Assembly: GCF_004125265.1 (NCBI RefSeq)
Contig: NZ_RDTE01000003.1
Span: forward strand, 2,542,001 to 2,606,000
Length of the DNA stretch: 64,000 bases
Reading direction: 5' to 3'
Origin: Streptomyces lydicus
Lineage (GTDB): Bacteria; Actinomycetota; Actinomycetes; Streptomycetales; Streptomycetaceae
The position numbers and the translations under genes are program-made. The notes beneath the pieces are model-generated. The model saw nothing but the letters and a program-made list of their open reading frames with translations. It was not told the DNA's origin and ran no database searches. Below are positions 33,936-42,533 of the stretch, piece after piece; within the stretch, counting starts at the first letter, position 1; each line of letters begins with the position of its first letter.

Positions 33936-35690
33936 TCACTCCTGCGGCTCGACCCCGGCCCGCAGCAGTCCGTAGGCGTACGCGTCGTCCAGCGCCTGCC
34001 AGGAGGCGGCGATGACGTTCTCCGCGACGCCGACCGTGGACCATTCGCCCCGGCCGTCGCTGGTGGAGACCAGCACCCGGGTGATCGAGCCGGTGCCCAG
34101 GGCGCCTTCCAGGATGCGGACCTTGTAGTCCACCAGCTCCATATGGGCCAGCTGCGGATAGATCCGCTCCAGGCCCAGCTTCAGCGCCCGGTCCAGCGCG
34201 TTGACCGGGCCGTTGCCCTCGGCGGTGGTGACGATCCGCTCGCCCTTGGCCCACAGCTTCACGGTCGCCTCGTTGGCGTGCGTACCGTCCGGGCGGTCCT
34301 CGACGATCGCGCGCCAGGACTCGACCGTGAAGTAGCTGCTCGGCCGGCCGCCCGCCGCCCGCTGCAGCTCCTCGCGCAGCAGCAGCTCGAAGGAGGCATC
34401 GGCGGCCTCGTAGGTGTAGCCCGCCAGCTCCCGCTCCTTGACCCGCTCGACGACCCGGCCGACCAGCTCGCGGTCGTCGCCGAGGTCGACGCCGAGCTCC
34501 TTGCCCTTGAGCTCGATGGATGCCCGCCCGGCCATGTCGGAGACCAGCATCCGCATGGTGTTGCCGACCAGCGCCGGGTCGATGTGCTGGTAGAGGTCAG
34601 GGTCGACCTTGATCGCGGAGGCGTGCAGTCCGGCCTTGTGGGCGAAGGCGGAGACACCCACATAGGGCTGGTGGGTGGAGGGCGTGAGGTTGACGACCTC
34701 GGCGATGGCATGCGAGATGCGGGTGGTCTCGGCGAGCTTGCCCTCGGGCAGCACCGGGCGCCCGTACTTGAGCTCCAGGGCGGCGACGACCGGGAAGAGG
34801 TTGGAGTTGCCGACCCGCTCGCCGTACCCGTTGGCGGTGCACTGGACGTGGGTGGCGCCCGCGTCCACCGCGGCCAGGGTGTTGGCCACCGCGCAGCCGG
34901 TGTCGTCCTGGGCGTGGATCCCCAGGCGCGCGCCGGTGTCCGCGACGACGGTCCGCACGACGGCGGTGACCTGCGCAGGAAGCATGCCGCCGTTGGTGTC
35001 GCAGAGCACCACGACATCGGCGCCGGCCTCGCTCGCGGTGCGCACGACCTCCTTGGCGTAGCCCGCGTCCAGCGCATAGCCGTCGAAGAAGTGCTCACAG
35101 TCGAGGAAGACCCGGCGGCCCTGCTCGCGCAGGTAGGCGACGGTGTCCCGCACCATCGCCAGGTTCTCCTGCGGCGTGGTCCGCAGCGCCAGCTCCACAT
35201 GCCCGACATGGGACTTGGCGACCAGCGTGATGACCGGCGCCTGGGACGCCAGGAGCCCGGCGACCTGCGGATCGTCCTCGACGCGGACGCCCGCCTTACG
35301 CGTGGCGCCGAACGCGACCAGCTGTGCGTGCCGGAAATCGATCTCCGTACGGGCCCGCTCGAAGAACTCGGTGTCCCGCGGGTTGGCGCCGGGCCAGCCG
35401 CCCTCGATGAAGCCCACGCCGAAGTCGTCGAGGTGCCGGGCGATGGTCAGCTTGTCCGCGACGGTGAGGTTGATGCCCTCGCGCTGCGCACCGTCGCGGA
35501 GCGTGGTGTCGAAGACATGGAAGTCGTCGGGCACCGCGCCGGCGGGGAGGGCGTGCGGCGGGTTCGGGGAGGTGCGCCGCGCAGCGGCTCCGGCCGGGGT
35601 GGTGGCGGGAGACGGTTTCGGGGAGGTGTGCCGCGCAGCGGCTCCGGCCGGGGTGGTGGCGGGAGACGGGTGGGAACGTGCGTCCGTCAT
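33936..35690 (-). CDS. cimA: (R)-citramalate synthase
   Basis: Condenses pyruvate and acetyl-CoA to citramalate, opening a threonine-independent route to 2-oxobutyrate and isoleucine. The 584-residue protein has the DRE-TIM metallolyase barrel with HVFDTTLRDGAQREGINLTV, IEGGWPGANPRDTEFF, CDTNGGMLPAQV and HAQDDTGCAVANTLAAVDAG. A C-terminal LeuA-type allosteric domain follows. It fits the CimA (TIGR00977-like) branch rather than LeuA; homocitrate or isopropylmalate activity is less likely. I start at ATG 35688-35690 (MTDARSHPSPATTP), with AGGAG at 10 nt. Residues about 8-43 are a Pro/Ala-rich lead containing a near-exact 18-residue duplication. A candidate leader-peptide attenuator lies upstream. 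Confidence 0.87.
   Translation of the reverse strand: MTDARSHPSPATTPAGAAARHTSPKPSPATTPAGAAARRTSPNPPHALPAGAVPDDFHVFDTTLRDGAQREGINLTVADKLTIARHLDDFGVGFIEGGWPGANPRDTEFFERARTEIDFRHAQLVAFGATRKAGVRVEDDPQVAGLLASQAPVITLVAKSHVGHVELALRTTPQENLAMVRDTVAYLREQGRRVFLDCEHFFDGYALDAGYAKEVVRTASEAGADVVVLCDTNGGMLPAQVTAVVRTVVADTGARLGIHAQDDTGCAVANTLAAVDAGATHVQCTANGYGERVGNSNLFPVVAALELKYGRPVLPEGKLAETTRISHAIAEVVNLTPSTHQPYVGVSAFAHKAGLHASAIKVDPDLYQHIDPALVGNTMRMLVSDMAGRASIELKGKELGVDLGDDRELVGRVVERVKERELAGYTYEAADASFELLLREELQRAAGGRPSSYFTVESWRAIVEDRPDGTHANEATVKLWAKGERIVTTAEGNGPVNALDRALKLGLERIYPQLAHMELVDYKVRILEGALGTGSITRVLVSTSDGRGEWSTVGVAENVIAASWQALDDAYAYGLLRAGVEPQE
35563..35669 (-). repeat. 54-bp tandem duplication inside the cimA start region
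   Basis: Two copies of a 54-bp unit (35563-35615 and 35617-35669) differ at a few positions and encode the repeated peptide SPATTPAGAAARxTSPxP. The duplication is in frame and lies before the catalytic barrel. Confidence 0.85.
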
Positions 35691-35795
35691 GCTGGTCTGG
35701 CTCCTGTCGGGATCTCGGTCTACCGGAATGACCGGTTCCACCGTCCCTCCATGGTCCCTCGCGCTCCGCCTCCGGCGAGGTGTGGGCCGGAAACG

Positions 35796-35822
35796 AAAAA
35801 ACCTCTCGCGGGTGCGAGAGGT
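35796..35822 (-). terminator. T-tract terminator between the cimA leader ORF and cimA (candidate attenuator)
   Basis: On the minus strand ACCTCTCGC pairs with GCGAGAGGT (9-bp perfect arms, 4-nt loop) and runs into six T residues. It is one of only two classic rho-independent terminators with a T-run that I see here, the other being the ilvB attenuator. It lies 106 nt before the cimA ATG and 57 nt after the leader ORF stop. It could also simply end the upstream peptidase transcript. Confidence 0.6.
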
Positions 35823-35878
35823 CTGCGCGCGGGTCTGGGACGACGATGGCCGCGCCGTACTCGGTTCGTACGGGGCGG

Positions 35879-35914
35879 TCACTGCGGACCGGCGCGCCTG
35901 CTGCCAATAATCAT
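35879..35914 (-). CDS. Candidate isoleucine leader peptide of cimA
   Basis: An 11-codon frame, MIIGSRRAGPQ, with two consecutive Ile codons (ATT ATT, rare codons in this GC-rich genome) directly after the ATG. It ends 57 nt upstream of the T-tract terminator and 188 nt upstream of cimA, whose product feeds isoleucine synthesis. Arms CGGTCCGCAG (35939-35948 on the plus strand) and CTGCGGACCG (35882-35891) form a 10-bp stem around the ATG and codons 9-11. No Shine-Dalgarno sequence is evident. The arrangement matches amino-acid attenuation, but expression is unproven and an antiterminator fold is not obvious. Confidence 0.45.
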   Translation of the reverse strand: MIIGSRRAGPQ

Positions 35915-35975
35915 GGCGAACGAGAGCACGGTCCGCAGTGTGCCACACGCCCGGACCGGACACGCGGCAGTCTCA

Positions 35976-37397
35976 CTATTCGGCCGGACTGTCCACCCCT
36001 GCCCAGCGGCGGAGCGCGGCGGTGGCCCGGGCACGGTCCCGGGGCGCCAGCTTCTCGATGCGCACCACATGGCTGGTGTGCGGGGCCAGGTAGACGTGCG
36101 TGTCCCGGCTGCCCCTGCCCGTACGGAAGGGCTCGGCCCGGGCGGGATCCAGCTCGCCGTACACGAACAGCAGCTCGCTGCCGTGGTGGCGTACCCAGCG
36201 GTCGATGTCAGGCATGGCGTCCGGCTGGAACCGCAGCGGGATGCTGCGCGGCACATAGGTGCGCATCTCCTGGATGCCGGGGTGGCGCAGCAGCCCGGCG
36301 AGTTGTGGCGCGGCCATCGACATCTGGCCGAGCTGGGTGCCCAACTGGTAGTAGGAAGCGGTCATGGCGGCCAGGTAGTGGTCGCTGAAAGAGGGGAGCA
36401 TGGTCTTCCCGGCGAACCAGGTGAACAGGGCGTCACCGGGGGCCGAGGGCCCGGGGATCGCGCAGTCGTTCCCCTCTTCCTGCTGCATCCAGAAGAGCAT
36501 GGGCAGATCGAGCACGGTGAGTTCCAGTGCGCGGTCGGCGCTGCCGATGGTGTGGAAGGTGTGGCCCCGGTCCGCGGCCCAGCGGGTGAGGCGGCCCGCC
36601 ATCTCCGCGCGCCGGGTCCCGAGCATCGCGCGCTGCACCGCGGTGAGCGCCCTCCGGCACGCGGGCGAGCCGACCCGCTGGAGGAAGCGGTCCTCGGCGG
36701 TGTCGTCCCGGTCGTCGGTGTTGTTGGGTGCCGAGTACGCGACGGAGCCGGCCACATCGTGCGGGTAGAAGCGCCGGTGGTAGACGGTGGCCATCCCGCC
36801 CTTGCTGCCGCCGGTGGAGATCCAGGCGGCGCGGTAGATCGTCTTGAGGGCCCGGATCAGCCGGTGGTGATCGCTCGCCGCCTGCCAGATGTCGAGTTTC
36901 GACCAGTCGGTGAGGTGGGAGCGGGAGGTGCCGAAGTACCGCTGCTCGACGCTGATCTGGTTGCCGTCCACGATCCCGGTCGGCTCGGCACGGGAGGCGG
37001 TGTCCCGGGTGTTGAGGTCGTAGCCGCCGGTGTAGAGCACCATCGGCCGGGCGGTGGACCGGTGGAGCAGCAACAGCCGCTGCTCGAAGCTGCCCTTGCC
37101 GGGGTGCCGGTGGTCGACGGGCTGGCGGTAGACCAGCGCGAAGGAGCGGTAGCCGGCCGGGGCGCGGTTCTCCTTGACCACCCGCATCCCGGGTACGGCC
37201 GCAATCCGGGCCCGGATGTCGTCGGCGGCCGGGCGGGGCGCGGCCGGGCGCGCGCTGACCGGGCGCCCGGTGGCCGGCGGCGCCGTGGCGGGGTGGGCCC
37301 CGCCGGTCCGGGCCGCCGCCGTGGACGGGACCACGACGGCCGAGGCCAGCAGGCCGGTCAGCAACAGCGGCAGGCACAACTGTCTCGTGATCTTCAT
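35976..37397 (-). CDS. Secreted S28-family tripeptidyl/prolyl aminopeptidase
   Basis: Extracellular serine peptidase of 473 residues, resembling the prolyl tri/tetrapeptidyl aminopeptidase of Streptomyces mobaraensis. The N-terminus is a Sec signal peptide, MKITRQLCLPLLLTGLLASA. The catalytic serine is in WISTGGSKGGMATVYHRRFY (about residue 197), the acid in FVYGELDPARAEPF, and the histidine in APHTSHVVRIEKLA. PVDHRHPGKGSFEQRLLLLH and YDLNTRDT are family-typical. Related enzymes remove N-terminal tri- or tetrapeptides during growth on protein and when maturing secreted proteins. It has its own terminator-bounded unit, ending 62 nt before the cimA leader frame. Confidence 0.88.
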   Translation of the reverse strand: MKITRQLCLPLLLTGLLASAVVVPSTAAARTGGAHPATAPPATGRPVSARPAAPRPAADDIRARIAAVPGMRVVKENRAPAGYRSFALVYRQPVDHRHPGKGSFEQRLLLLHRSTARPMVLYTGGYDLNTRDTASRAEPTGIVDGNQISVEQRYFGTSRSHLTDWSKLDIWQAASDHHRLIRALKTIYRAAWISTGGSKGGMATVYHRRFYPHDVAGSVAYSAPNNTDDRDDTAEDRFLQRVGSPACRRALTAVQRAMLGTRRAEMAGRLTRWAADRGHTFHTIGSADRALELTVLDLPMLFWMQQEEGNDCAIPGPSAPGDALFTWFAGKTMLPSFSDHYLAAMTASYYQLGTQLGQMSMAAPQLAGLLRHPGIQEMRTYVPRSIPLRFQPDAMPDIDRWVRHHGSELLFVYGELDPARAEPFRTGRGSRDTHVYLAPHTSHVVRIEKLAPRDRARATAALRRWAGVDSPAE

Positions 37398-37435
37398 GCC
37401 GTCCAGCCAACCAGCCGGCGCCCCCCGTGCCTATC

Positions 37436-37475
37436 CCGGAACCGGCCCTGCCGCGGGCGGGCAAGCCGGTTCCGG
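37436..37475 (-). terminator. Terminator after the MHS transporter
   Basis: Perfect 11-bp arms CCGGAACCGGC (37436-37446) and GCCGGTTCCGG (37465-37475), 14 nt beyond the transporter stop. Confidence 0.6.
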
Positions 37476-37488
37476 CCAGGACGGTCCC

Positions 37489-38820
37489 TCAATCGGCGAC
37501 GGGCTCCCCCACCCGCGTCCGGCCGGCTCCGGTGCCCTCGTCCTGCTTGCCGACCCGGTGCAGATCGATGGTGCGGGTCTCGCGCATCGTGAGGTAGACG
37601 ATCAACGAGACGGCGGCGCAGCCGGCGACGTACCAGGAGAAGCCGGACTCGATGCCGGCCTCCTTGAACCACAGGGCGACATACTCCGCGGTGCCGCCGA
37701 ACAGCGCGTTGGCGATCGCGTACGGCAGGGCCACGCCCAGCGCGCGGATGCCGGTCGGGAACAGCTCGGCCTTCACACAGGCGTTGATCGAGGTGTAACC
37801 GGTGACGACGACCAGCGCCAGCAGCGAGAGTCCGAGGGCCGGCCAGAAGCTGCCGGCGTGCTTCAGCATCATCATGATCGGCACGGTCAGGAACGTCGAG
37901 CCGACCGCGAAGGTGATCAGCAGCGGACGGCGGCCGATCCGGTCGGACAGCTTCCCGGCGAGCGGCTGGAGGCACATGAAGAGGAAGAGGGCGCAGAAAC
38001 TGACCAGGGAGGCGGTCGGCTTGGGCAGTCCGGCGCTGCCCGAGAGGTACTTGGTGAGGTAGGTCGTGTAGGTGTAGTACGCGACCGTGCCGCCCATGGT
38101 GAGCGCGATGACCAGCAACGCCTCGCGCTTGTGCGCCAGCAGCGCCTTGATCGTGCCGCGTGCGGGGTCGGCGTGGGCGCCCTCGTCCTCGGCGTAGACC
38201 TCGGTCTCCAGCATGTTGCGGCGCAGGTAGAAGACGATGCCGGCGCCCAGTGCGCCGACGATGAACGGGATCCGCCAGGCCCAGCTGTGCAGGGCCTCGT
38301 CGGACATGGTGCGCTGCAGCAGGATCTGCAGGCCGAGACCGAGCAGCTGGCCCGCGGTCATCGACACGTACTGGAAGCTGGAGGCGAAGCCGCGCTGCCC
38401 GGGCGCGGACGCCTCGGTGAGGTAGGTGGCGCTGGCCGCGTACTCCCCGCCGACCGACAGCCCCTGCAGCATCCGGGCGAGGAGCAGCACGGCCACACCG
38501 CCGTAGCCCGCGGCCGCGTAGGTGGGCGCGATGGCGATCAGGATCGCCGAGGCGGACATCAGTGTGACGGTCAGGGTGAGCGCGGCCTTCCGGCCCTTGC
38601 GGTCCCCGACCCGGCCGAGCACCCAGCCGCCCACCGGGCGCATGAAGAAGCCGACGGCAAAGATCCCCATGGTGTTCATGAGGTTCGCGGTGTCATTCCC
38701 CTTCGGGAAGAACGAATCCGCGAAGTAGACCGCGAAACTGGCATAGACGAACCAGTCGAACCACTCGACCATGTTGCCGGCCGAGCCGACCCAGATCTTC
38801 TTCCATTGCTCTCGTCCCAT
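37489..38820 (-). CDS. MFS transporter, metabolite:H+ symporter (MHS) family
   Basis: A 443-residue inner-membrane carrier with about 12 hydrophobic segments. The MHS/ProP-type start is EQWKKIWVGSAGNMVEWFDW and the motif A loop is GRVGDRKGRKAALTLTVTLM. LLARMLQGLSVGGEYAASAT matches MHS proteins such as KgtP, ShiA and ProP. The substrate is likely a mono- or dicarboxylic acid or osmolyte; sequence does not decide. The ATG at 38818-38820 fits the family start exactly. It is a single-gene unit between the TetR gene upstream and the peptidase downstream. Confidence 0.88.
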   Translation of the reverse strand: MGREQWKKIWVGSAGNMVEWFDWFVYASFAVYFADSFFPKGNDTANLMNTMGIFAVGFFMRPVGGWVLGRVGDRKGRKAALTLTVTLMSASAILIAIAPTYAAAGYGGVAVLLLARMLQGLSVGGEYAASATYLTEASAPGQRGFASSFQYVSMTAGQLLGLGLQILLQRTMSDEALHSWAWRIPFIVGALGAGIVFYLRRNMLETEVYAEDEGAHADPARGTIKALLAHKREALLVIALTMGGTVAYYTYTTYLTKYLSGSAGLPKPTASLVSFCALFLFMCLQPLAGKLSDRIGRRPLLITFAVGSTFLTVPIMMMLKHAGSFWPALGLSLLALVVVTGYTSINACVKAELFPTGIRALGVALPYAIANALFGGTAEYVALWFKEAGIESGFSWYVAGCAAVSLIVYLTMRETRTIDLHRVGKQDEGTGAGRTRVGEPVAD

Positions 38821-38943
38821 AGCCGCTCACGGTCGCGGACCGGCGGGTCTTCGGCAAGAGCGTGGTCGGCAACGATCGCAGGTACTTGCGTGCGTTGTGG
38901 TCACGGGGGGGGACGGCCGTCCGGCACCGGCGCCGTCCGGCGG

Positions 38944-39552
38944 TCAGGCGGTCAGCGACTCGTCCAAGAACTCCCGTACGTGGTCGCGTACGTGCTCCCG
39001 GTCCGTGCCCGGGAGGCCGACGACGAGCTGGGAGCCGAAGCCGTCGAGGAGGGCGCGGGTGCGGGTCGCGAAGCGTTCGGCGTCGACGGGGCGGAACTCA
39101 CCCTTCGAGATGCCCTCGACGAGGAGGGCCACCAGGTCGCGGTGCCAGGCGAGTTCGAGGTCGAGCTGGCGTTCGCGGGCCTCGTCGTCGGCGCTCCGGG
39201 AGCGGTTCCACACCTCCAGCCACAGCGTCCAGCGCGGGTCGCGGTGGCCCTCGGGGAGGTAGAGGTCGACCAGCGCGTCCAGCCGTTCGCGGGCGGGGAC
39301 ACGGCGGGAGAGGGCGGCCCGGCGTTCGGTGCCGAGCTGCTCCTCGCTCCACTGCAGGGTCTGCAGCAGCAGCTCGTCCTTCGTACCGAAGTAGTAGAGG
39401 ATGTGGCCGCTGCTCATGCCGACCTCGCGACCCAGACCGGCCATGGTCAGTCCGTCCAGGCCCTCCGCGGCGATGGTCGTCATCGCCGCGGCGAGGACCT
39501 GCTCGCGGGGCTGGCTGAGCCGGCGCCGGGGGCGGCGCACGGGACCGGGCAC
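38944..39552 (-). CDS. TetR-family regulator linked to agmatine deiminase
   Basis: A 202-residue TetR protein. The N-terminal helix-turn-helix reads QVLAAAMTTIAAEGLDGLTM and AGLGREVGMSSGHILYYFGT, followed by an all-helical ligand domain with conserved WSEEQLGTERRAALSRR and RDPRWTLWLEVWNRSR. The latter resembles the BetI/TetR_C_6-like group that senses small polar ligands. I start at GTG 39550-39552 with GGAGG 5 nt upstream; a second GTG 12 nt later is possible. It lies 35 nt downstream of aguA and is probably co-transcribed, making it the likely regulator of agmatine or polyamine catabolism. Its operator is not identified. Confidence 0.85.
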   Translation of the reverse strand: MPGPVRRPRRRLSQPREQVLAAAMTTIAAEGLDGLTMAGLGREVGMSSGHILYYFGTKDELLLQTLQWSEEQLGTERRAALSRRVPARERLDALVDLYLPEGHRDPRWTLWLEVWNRSRSADDEARERQLDLELAWHRDLVALLVEGISKGEFRPVDAERFATRTRALLDGFGSQLVVGLPGTDREHVRDHVREFLDESLTA

Positions 39553-39587
39553 GGGGACCTCCGGGTCGGCTGTACGAGGCCTGCGGG

Positions 39588-40628
39588 TCAGACCTGGGGC
39601 TGCTGCTGGGTGATGCAGTGGATACCGCCACCCGCTGCGAAGATCGTACGGGCGTCGACCAGGGTCACCGTCCGCCCGGGGAAGATCCCGCGGAAGATCG
39701 CGGCCGCCTCCTCGTCGCGCGGGTCGTCGAAGCCGCAGAGCACCACACCGTCGTTGCAGAGGTAGTGGTTGATGTAGGAGTAGTCGACCAGCTCGCCGTC
39801 CTCCTCCAGGACGGTCGGCGCCGGCACCTCGACGACCTCCAGCCGGCGGCCCCTGGCGTCGGTCGAGGAACGCAGCAGCTTGGCGATCTCGTGGCAGATC
39901 GCGTGGTCGGGGTGGTCGGGGTCGGGCTGGGTGTGCACGAGGACGACGCCGGGGCGGGCGAAGGCGGCGACGATGTCGACATGGCCGCGGGTGCCGAACC
40001 GGCCGTAGTCGGCGGCCAGGCCGCGCGGCAGCCAGATCGCCTTGGTGGTGCCGAGGTGGGCGTGGATCTCGGCCTCGACCTCCTCCTGGGTACGGCCGCG
40101 GTTGCGGCCCGGGTCGAGCTGCACGGTCTCGGTGAGCAGGACGGTGCCCTCGCCGTCGACGTGGATGCCGCCGCCCTCGTTGACCAGGGGCGTGGCATAG
40201 CGCCGGGCGCCGGCCAGCCCGCAGACCTGCTCGGCGATCTTCTCGTCGAGGTCCCAGCGGGCCCAGTCCTGGGCGCCCCAGCCGTTGAACACCCAGTCGG
40301 TGGCGGCGAGCCCGCCCGTGCCGTCGGTGAGGAAGGTGGGGCCGATGTCGCGCATCCAGGCGTCGTTCAGCGGGCGCTCGACGAGGTCGATGCCGTCGCC
40401 GAGGAACGCGCGGGCGCCCTCGGACTGCCCCGGTCCCGCGACGACGGTGACCGGCTCGAAGCGGCGTACGGCACGAGCGACCGCGGCCCAGGCGCGGCGG
40501 GCGGTGGCCAGGGTCTCGCCGCCCTCCTCGCCGAAGGTGAAGTTGGGTCCCGGCCAGGCCATCCAGGTGCGCTCGTGCCGGGCCCACTCCGGGGGCATGC
40601 AAAAGCCGTCGGCGGCAGGGGTGTTCAT
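39588..40628 (-). CDS. aguA: Agmatine deiminase
   Basis: Hydrolyses agmatine to N-carbamoylputrescine and ammonia, a step in arginine-derived putrescine formation or agmatine use as nitrogen source. The 346-residue protein has the guanidino-modifying (PAD/ADI) fold. Visible features are ERTWMAWPGPNFTFGEEGGE, the substrate-binding NDAWMRDIGPTFL, NEGGGIHVDGEGTVL, and the nucleophilic Cys338 in GGGIHCITQQQP close to the C-terminus. N-carbamoylputrescine amidase is not adjacent. ATG 40626-40628. The TetR gene follows. Immediately upstream is a tandem-repeat tract. Confidence 0.93.
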   Translation of the reverse strand: MNTPAADGFCMPPEWARHERTWMAWPGPNFTFGEEGGETLATARRAWAAVARAVRRFEPVTVVAGPGQSEGARAFLGDGIDLVERPLNDAWMRDIGPTFLTDGTGGLAATDWVFNGWGAQDWARWDLDEKIAEQVCGLAGARRYATPLVNEGGGIHVDGEGTVLLTETVQLDPGRNRGRTQEEVEAEIHAHLGTTKAIWLPRGLAADYGRFGTRGHVDIVAAFARPGVVLVHTQPDPDHPDHAICHEIAKLLRSSTDARGRRLEVVEVPAPTVLEEDGELVDYSYINHYLCNDGVVLCGFDDPRDEEAAAIFRGIFPGRTVTLVDARTIFAAGGGIHCITQQQPQV

Positions 40629-40657
40629 GCGGGGTCCTCACGGTTCGCGGTGACGGT

Positions 40658-40749
40658 CGGCGTCACGGGTGTCGGTGTCACGGTGTCGGCGTCACGGGTG
40701 TCGGTGTCACGGTGTCGGCGTCACGGTGTCGGCGTCACGGGTGTCGGTG
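40658..40749. repeat. 29-bp tandem repeat (minisatellite) between aguA and ureC
   Basis: About three copies of a 29-bp unit built from alternating 15- and 14-nt sub-units (CGGCGTCACGGGTGT and CGGTGTCACGGTGT), with one unit lacking its second half. It covers the probable promoter of aguA. Not a CRISPR array: there are no unique spacers. Confidence 0.85.
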
Positions 40750-40838
40750 GCGGGGCGGCAGGTGCCGGGCCGCAAGCGCGACGGGTGGCAGGCACGGTGG
40801 CCCGCCGCGCCGGCCGCGGCGGGCCGGCGGCCGTGCCG

Positions 40839-42533
40839 TCACAGGAAGTACAGGCGGGAGAGCGAGACGGTGTCGGCCGGCTCCGAGCGCATCGGGTCGC
40901 CGTCGAGGGTGACCAGGCCGCTGCGCCCGTCGACCTGCACCTGTCCGATACGGGAGTTGCGGACGAGGTCGCCGGGACCGATACCGCGGGTGCCGCGGAC
41001 GGCGACCCGGCGGCGGCGGGTGGGCAGCTGGTCACCGCCCTGTTCGGCCGCGGAGCGGGCGACGAAGGCGACGGAGATCTCGGCGGGGGTCGCCCCGTGC
41101 GCGCCGAACTGCGGGCCGAGCACCAGGGGTTCACAGGTGTCGGTGGCGGCGTTCGGGTCGCCGGTGACGCCGTAGGCGGGGAACCCGGACTTCAGCACCA
41201 GCTGCGGCTTGGCGCCGAAGTACTGCGGCTTCCACAGCACGATGTCGGCCATCTTGCCGACCTCGATGGACCCGATCTCGTGCGAAAGGCCGTGCGCGAT
41301 GGCGGGGTTGAGGGTGAGCTTGGCGACGTAGCGCAGCACCCGGGCGTTGTCGTCGTGCGGGCCGTCGCCCTCCAGGGGCCCGAGCTCGGCCTTCATCTTG
41401 CCCGCCATCGCGAAGGTGCGGCGGACGGTCTCGCCCGCGCGGCCCATGCCCTGGGCGTCGGAGGAGGTGATGCCGATCGCCCCGAGGTCGTGCAGCACGT
41501 CCTCGGCGCCCATGGTGCCGGCCCGGATGCGGTCGCGGGCCATCGCGGCGTCGCCCGGCAGATCGGTCTTCAGATCGTGGACCGAGACGATCATGCCGTA
41601 GTGCTCGGCGACCGCGTCCCGCCCGAAGGGGAGGGTGGGGTTGGTGGAGGAGCCGATGACGTGGGGGACACCGGCCATCTTCAGGACGTTGGGGACATGG
41701 CCGCCGCCGCAGCCCTCGATGTGGAAGGCGTGGATGGTCCGGCCGTCCAGGACGCGCAGGGTGTCCTCGACGGTGAGGCATTCGTTGAGGCCGTCGCTGT
41801 GCAGCGCGACCTGGACGTCGTGCTCCTCGGCGACCCGCAAGGCGGTGTCCAGGGCGCGGGCGTGCGCGCCCATGTCCTCGTGCACCTTGAAGCCGCAGGC
41901 GCCGCCCTCGGCGAGCGCTTCGACCAGCGGGGCCTCGCCCGAGGAGGAACCGCGGCCGAGGAAGCCGATGTTGACCGGCCAGGCGTCGAAGGCGCGGAAG
42001 GCGTGCCCCAGCGCCCAGGGGGAGTTGACCCCGACGCCCCAGACCGGACCGAATTCCTGACCGATGATCGTGGTCACGCCGGAGGCCAACGAGGCTTCCA
42101 TGACGCGCGGCGAGAGCAGATGGACATGGGTGTCGACCGCGCCCGCGGTGGCGATCATGCCCTCGCCGGAGACGATCGAGGTGCCGGTGCCGACGACGAC
42201 ATCGACGCCGTCGAGGGTGTCGGGGTTGCCGGCCCGTCCTATGGCGTGGATCCGGCCCTCACGGATGCCGATGGACACCTTGCGGATGCCCTGGACCGCG
42301 TCGATGACCAGCACATTGCTGATCACCACATCGCAGGTCTCGCGGACCGCGGCGGCCTTGAGGTGCAGCCCGTCGCGGGCGGTCTTGCCGAAGCCGGCCA
42401 GGAACTCGTCGCCGGGCTTCTGGGAGTCGGACTCGACCCGGACGACCAGGCCCGAGTCGCCGAGGACGACCCGGTCGCCGGCCCGCGGGCCGTGCACCGA
42501 CGCGTACTCGTGAGGGTCGATGGTGCCGGTCAT
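40839..42533 (-). CDS. ureC: Urease alpha subunit, second-type (no adjacent accessory genes)
   Basis: Catalytic nickel subunit of a urease-like amidohydrolase, 564 residues. All metal ligands are present: His136 and His138 in DTHVH, the carbamylated Lys216 and His218 in FKVHED, His245 in ALHSD, His271 in FHIEG and Asp359 in TSSDAQGMGR. His319 is also kept, but the adjacent flap cysteine of classical ureases (C319 in Klebsiella) is Val318, in IVSVHDL. Overall length matches UreC. It overlaps the fused ureAB by 4 nt. No ureE, F, G or D gene is nearby, so maturation must use factors from elsewhere or the protein may act on another substrate. Confidence 0.88.
   Translation of the reverse strand: MTGTIDPHEYASVHGPRAGDRVVLGDSGLVVRVESDSQKPGDEFLAGFGKTARDGLHLKAAAVRETCDVVISNVLVIDAVQGIRKVSIGIREGRIHAIGRAGNPDTLDGVDVVVGTGTSIVSGEGMIATAGAVDTHVHLLSPRVMEASLASGVTTIIGQEFGPVWGVGVNSPWALGHAFRAFDAWPVNIGFLGRGSSSGEAPLVEALAEGGACGFKVHEDMGAHARALDTALRVAEEHDVQVALHSDGLNECLTVEDTLRVLDGRTIHAFHIEGCGGGHVPNVLKMAGVPHVIGSSTNPTLPFGRDAVAEHYGMIVSVHDLKTDLPGDAAMARDRIRAGTMGAEDVLHDLGAIGITSSDAQGMGRAGETVRRTFAMAGKMKAELGPLEGDGPHDDNARVLRYVAKLTLNPAIAHGLSHEIGSIEVGKMADIVLWKPQYFGAKPQLVLKSGFPAYGVTGDPNAATDTCEPLVLGPQFGAHGATPAEISVAFVARSAAEQGGDQLPTRRRRVAVRGTRGIGPGDLVRNSRIGQVQVDGRSGLVTLDGDPMRSEPADTVSLSRLYFL

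Noticed and set aside
40658..40749. Tandem repeats as a CRISPR array
   Set aside because: Units are contiguous with no unique spacers, and there are no cas genes.
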